From Carallia brachiata (taxonomy: Eukaryota > Streptophyta > Magnoliopsida > Malpighiales > Rhizophoraceae): 64,000 nucleotides of DNA. Where the stretch lies: positions 3,648,280 to 3,712,279 of the forward strand of contig JADCRB010000006.1 in NCBI GenBank assembly GCA_021464245.1. Reading direction: 5' to 3'. The notes under the pieces are model-generated. The model did not search any database, was not told the origin of the DNA, and saw only the letters and a list, made by a program, of their open reading frames with translations. A program made the translations under genes and the position numbers. Shown piece after piece: positions 60,742-64,000 of this stretch. The first letter of the stretch is position 1, and the number at the start of each line of letters is the position of its first letter.

Positions 60742-63456
60742 ATATTCTGTATGCAAAGTCTTAATCTTTATGATAATTTCTTGCATTCCATGTGATTAAA
60801 GGCATGTGGTTGCTGAGAAAAAACAACCCTTTTGCCCATTTGTTTGTGGGGTCAGCCTATAATCCATTTTTTGTTTGAGTTAGCAGTATTGAACATTGAT
60901 TCTTGAATACATTACTAATTAATTGGGTGAAGAAGTGAAATTGGGTAAAGTCTCTGATTGAGAAGTCAAACTGGTATGCAAACAAAGCCTTAAATTTGCA
61001 GTTTTTTAGATGATAATGTTGTTGGGCAACTCAGAGCATAAGCAAGTGTAGCACTGTAACAGAAATGTAAAGCTGCAACTATTTGGTGTTAGTTTCTGTT
61101 ACAATGAAAGGTTTGCATATTACTCTTTGTTTTAATTTGTGGTTTATTGAATTTTTTTAACCTTTTTTTTTTGGTACTGGATTGTTCATCCATGCATAGC
61201 TCGTGCTTCTTTCCTTGTATCGAGGGAATATTGTCATTATTTTGCTTTATTGCGAGAAAAAAAGTTTGTCGATCTATATTCTCAAATTTTTTTACAGTTC
61301 GCATGCTGAAGGGTGAGACTTGCTACAAGAATAAGATTACTCCATTGTGACCTTGGGAATAGCTCTCTCTATAAAAATAGTAATAAGACTGCATACAACG
61401 GATTCTTCCCGACACCCTACACTGTGATAGTCTCATGCACTAGGACACCCCAATTTGGTTAAAATATTGCAATAGGCCTTGAAACAGGATTGGTTGTATA
61501 GACATGATATATAGAACATCTAAGTTCTGACCAATTGGTTGGTTTAAGTTGTGTTACTTTTACAGAGTTTTTTATTGCATCGCTTAAAATTGTGCAATAA
61601 AATGACTAGGAGCATGGATCCAAATGCTTTTCTAAGAAATGTCAAAAGCTTGAAGATTAGCACAAAACAAGAAACAAATCAAGGAATTAATTCAATAGAA
61701 TATCTGCCAGCAGCAATTCTTCACAGCAACTACCCTCACTTCCAACGAAAGATGCTGTCAAGACTAGCATATTATCGAAGAGGTGGCAACATCTATGGAT
61801 GTCTGTCTTCAATCTCAACTTCCACGTGGATTTAAATGAACCAACGACATCCTCCATGAACTTTGTGGAAAGGGTACTGCTGCTTTGAGGGTACTGCTGC
61901 TTCGTGGCTCCTCAAAAATACCAAAATTCTCCCTCTCAGTCTCACGTTGTGTATATTGTCTGATGCATTATGCATTGGTCAACGGATATCCTATGCAATA
62001 TAGTGTAACATCCAAGAACTTAATCTTTCCCTTTGTGAATTTCGTGGGACATTTGTGTTGCCTTCTTGTCTATTTTTTTTGTCGGTCATTGACCATTTTG
62101 TGACTACAAATGTTCTGTACTCTCAAGGGTCGGGTTCATACCTTGGCAACTTTAAAAAATGCTATCACTTTGCTAGGAATTGTGGCATCTGTCAATTGTC
62201 CAATAGATCCAATCTAATTGCTTGATTACTTTGTATCCCATTCATAAAAAGAAGAGTAATATATGGTACTGTCATATTGGCCTTTGGTGTTTATTTTCAG
62301 TTTTCTCTTTGCTTGACATCAAATCAGTGGAGATGATTGAGCTCAGGCCCACTTGTGGTAAAAAACCAGTGGTGAGTGCTAAGCATCCATAACACACAGA
62401 AGGTAAAGGGCATCTTCTTTCTCTCTCTAAATATTTTGGGTGTATGCTCTCTAGCTGCCACTGAGTTGGATCCGCTAGATCAAAAATCCAAGATAGTTCC
62501 CACAACTCATACTTGTGACTTGTAGAATACCAAAGAATGATTTTATCGTTACACTAAAACCCACTCTTTTTTTTAGTTGATGAGAGTGGTAAAAGGTTTC
62601 ATCATGACTTATTGCTGGCTCAAACGACAGTGAGGTTTTTTGAGTTGAGTTGTAGCTTTCTTGAGCCGGGTTGTGTTTGTTTTGTGCAGTTTTGTTGCTG
62701 TTGGCTCTTAAAGCTCCTGCTTCTGTCATTTTTTGCATTTTCTAAGTGATGATCGTCAATGGATTATTATTTCTTCACTAACCAATCATTATAACTGAGT
62801 GATGATTTGTTCATGTTGGTGACATGGGTGTTCAGCTTGAACATAGATGGTGAAAAGGATGTGCAGAGATTGAATGCAGTGCCATCTTGTTTATCAATAG
62901 CGCTCAAAACTATTCCGATTGGAGAATTGGGATGAATTAAGTGGATCCAAAGGGATCGTGACCTGATAGTTGTGGCACTTGACTCTCTTCCTAGAGGCTC
63001 AGCTAGTTGCGTGGTCTTCATGGATGCATAGTCATCTTTAGTTTGTCAATTTCAACTTTGTTCTGTATACCAAACGCTTTGTTTTTTAAGTTTGGTTGCA
63101 TATGAGTTTCCCTAACTTTTTGATGGATGAAGAGGTCCAATAAGCTAATGTAATGTCTTTGTTGATGGGGCATTTCTGATTGATTCATTGTACATTGATC
63201 TGACTCATGCCAAAAATGTTACTCATCCTATGCAAGTCCTTAATTCTACTTTTGAACAAGAAAATCAGCACTCAAATCAAGTTATTAAAACACAAACATC
63301 AGCTACAATTGCCTCAAGTTCTGGTGTCAACTCAGTTAAAGGCTCCAGACACTCAAACAACCTTCATCAAGTTCAGACTCCATTTTCTCATGTGCAATCA
63401 TTGTAGCATCTTGTTCACTGTTCAAGCATTAAGGAGCGTGGTGGAGCTATTCAGTT
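60742..63456. other. no gene recognised; possibly transcribed non-coding DNA
   Basis: About 2.7 kb with less extreme AT content than neighbouring DNA. Open frames up to 94 codons (e.g. 61551-61835, containing MDPNAFLRNVKSLKISTKQE) have no recognisable domain and cannot be linked by splice sites into a family I know. A block near 61185-61270 loosely resembles 60195-60265. Confidence 0.35.
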
Positions 63457-63913
63457 GATGCGTCAGTTCTGAAGGAAAAGATGAGTTTATGACTTTAGAC
63501 TGAAACTGAAAAATTACAACAGAGTAGGAAAGAAAAACAGTGGAAGCATTGTTGCAAAAATTGCAGCAGAGAAAGAAATGAAAAATGGGAAATCACAGCA
63601 AAAGGTGAAGCCAAAAGGCTTGGTTTTCATTGATTCAAATACTCCATTATATAGGAGTTTCTACAAGGATAAAAAGAAACTAAAATGATTACAAGATGTG
63701 ACAACACAATGCATAAGATACAATTTCAAGTTAGCAAGCTAAAAGAAGCAATCTCAGCTCCCATACTTGCTGAAAAGAAAAGACAGCAAACTCAACTGCT
63801 CCCACTAGCTTCTAACATCAAAAAATAATCACAAACACAAGTCATTGAACTTAGTTTTGAAAAAAGATCTTCTGCTTGCAATTTGAACAGCAAGGAAGCT
63901 AGATATCCTAACA
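63457..63913 (-). mobile_element. 3' LTR of a Ty1/copia-type retrotransposon
   Basis: On the minus strand the LTR starts at 63913 with TGTTAGGATATCTAGCTTCC, the typical copia opening. It is directly preceded by the purine-rich AAGAAGGAG (63914-63922), a polypurine tract. A TATA-like CTCCTATATAATGG lies inside (about 63645-63658). The other end is set at TGATGCGTC (63457) only because it would end in CA; this border is approximate. Confidence 0.6.
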
Positions 63914-64000
63914 CTCCTTCTTAGATTCCTTGCTGGAAAACTGAAAATTTCTTCATTCAAATTGACTTGACTTCAATTTTTCTCCTCCTGAAGTCATGAT
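63914..64000 (-). mobile_element. 3' internal end of the Ty1/copia element, cut by the window edge
   Basis: Upstream (in minus orientation) of the polypurine tract and therefore internal to the element. Only 87 bases are inside the window and contain a stop-terminated frame of no diagnostic value. The body of the element should continue beyond 64000. Confidence 0.5.

Noticed and set aside
61551..61835. 94-codon frame containing MDPNAFLRNVKSLKISTKQE
   Set aside because: Looks more protein-like than neighbours, but no family is recognised and no exons can be joined to it; left as unassigned.
62767..63021. 84-codon minus-strand frame
   Set aside because: No similarity or supporting splice or promoter signals; a chance open frame cannot be excluded.

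Overview
The window is nuclear DNA of a flowering plant, most likely a eudicot. It is AT-rich, has short GT-AG introns and long T/A runs, and its genes are plant-type (plastid thiazole synthase, class IV HD-ZIP, R3-MYB, LEA_2). I recognise seven protein-coding genes and one tRNA. The rest is intergenic DNA crowded with small and degraded transposable elements.

Layout: an R3-MYB gene (3046-3587, +) converges on a CRIPT gene (4869-6325, -). A recombined LTR-retrotransposon piece and a direct-repeat pair (about 8060-11150) precede tRNA-Leu(UAG) (11537-11616). Next come the thiamine thiazole synthase gene THI1 (12623-13802), a palindromic MITE, an intronless OST3/OST6 gene (17605-18678), a second MITE and NTF2 (21541-22072). 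A LEA_2/NHL gene (27797-28357) has a SINE just behind its stop codon. A MITE, another SINE and a TRIM-like element follow. A ten-coding-exon PDF2/ATML1-type HD-ZIP IV gene (38870-43188, +) has a microsatellite-rich leader. From 44 kb to the end there is essentially only mobile DNA: a 5.8-kb gag-only LTR element, a pair of 266-bp LTRs, a gene-capturing TIR element, SINEs, a MITE, a Ty3/gypsy RT relic and a Ty1/copia 3' LTR running off the right edge.

Two observations stand out. First, four of the seven conserved genes each carry one isolated one-nucleotide defect in otherwise perfect coding structure: frameshifts in THI1, NTF2 and the HD-ZIP gene, and a lost AG acceptor in CRIPT. This looks more like base-level assembly error than decay, but should be tested. 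Second, the sequence between the terminal inverted repeats at 52158-53764 contains recognisable broken pieces of two unrelated host genes (a PPR protein and DNA topoisomerase II). That is a Pack-type chimeric capture, sitting directly beside an LTR.

The genes do not form a pathway. They are independent housekeeping functions (N-glycosylation, nuclear import, thiamin synthesis, CRIPT) and two epidermis-related regulators (R3-MYB and HD-ZIP IV) that lie 35 kb apart.
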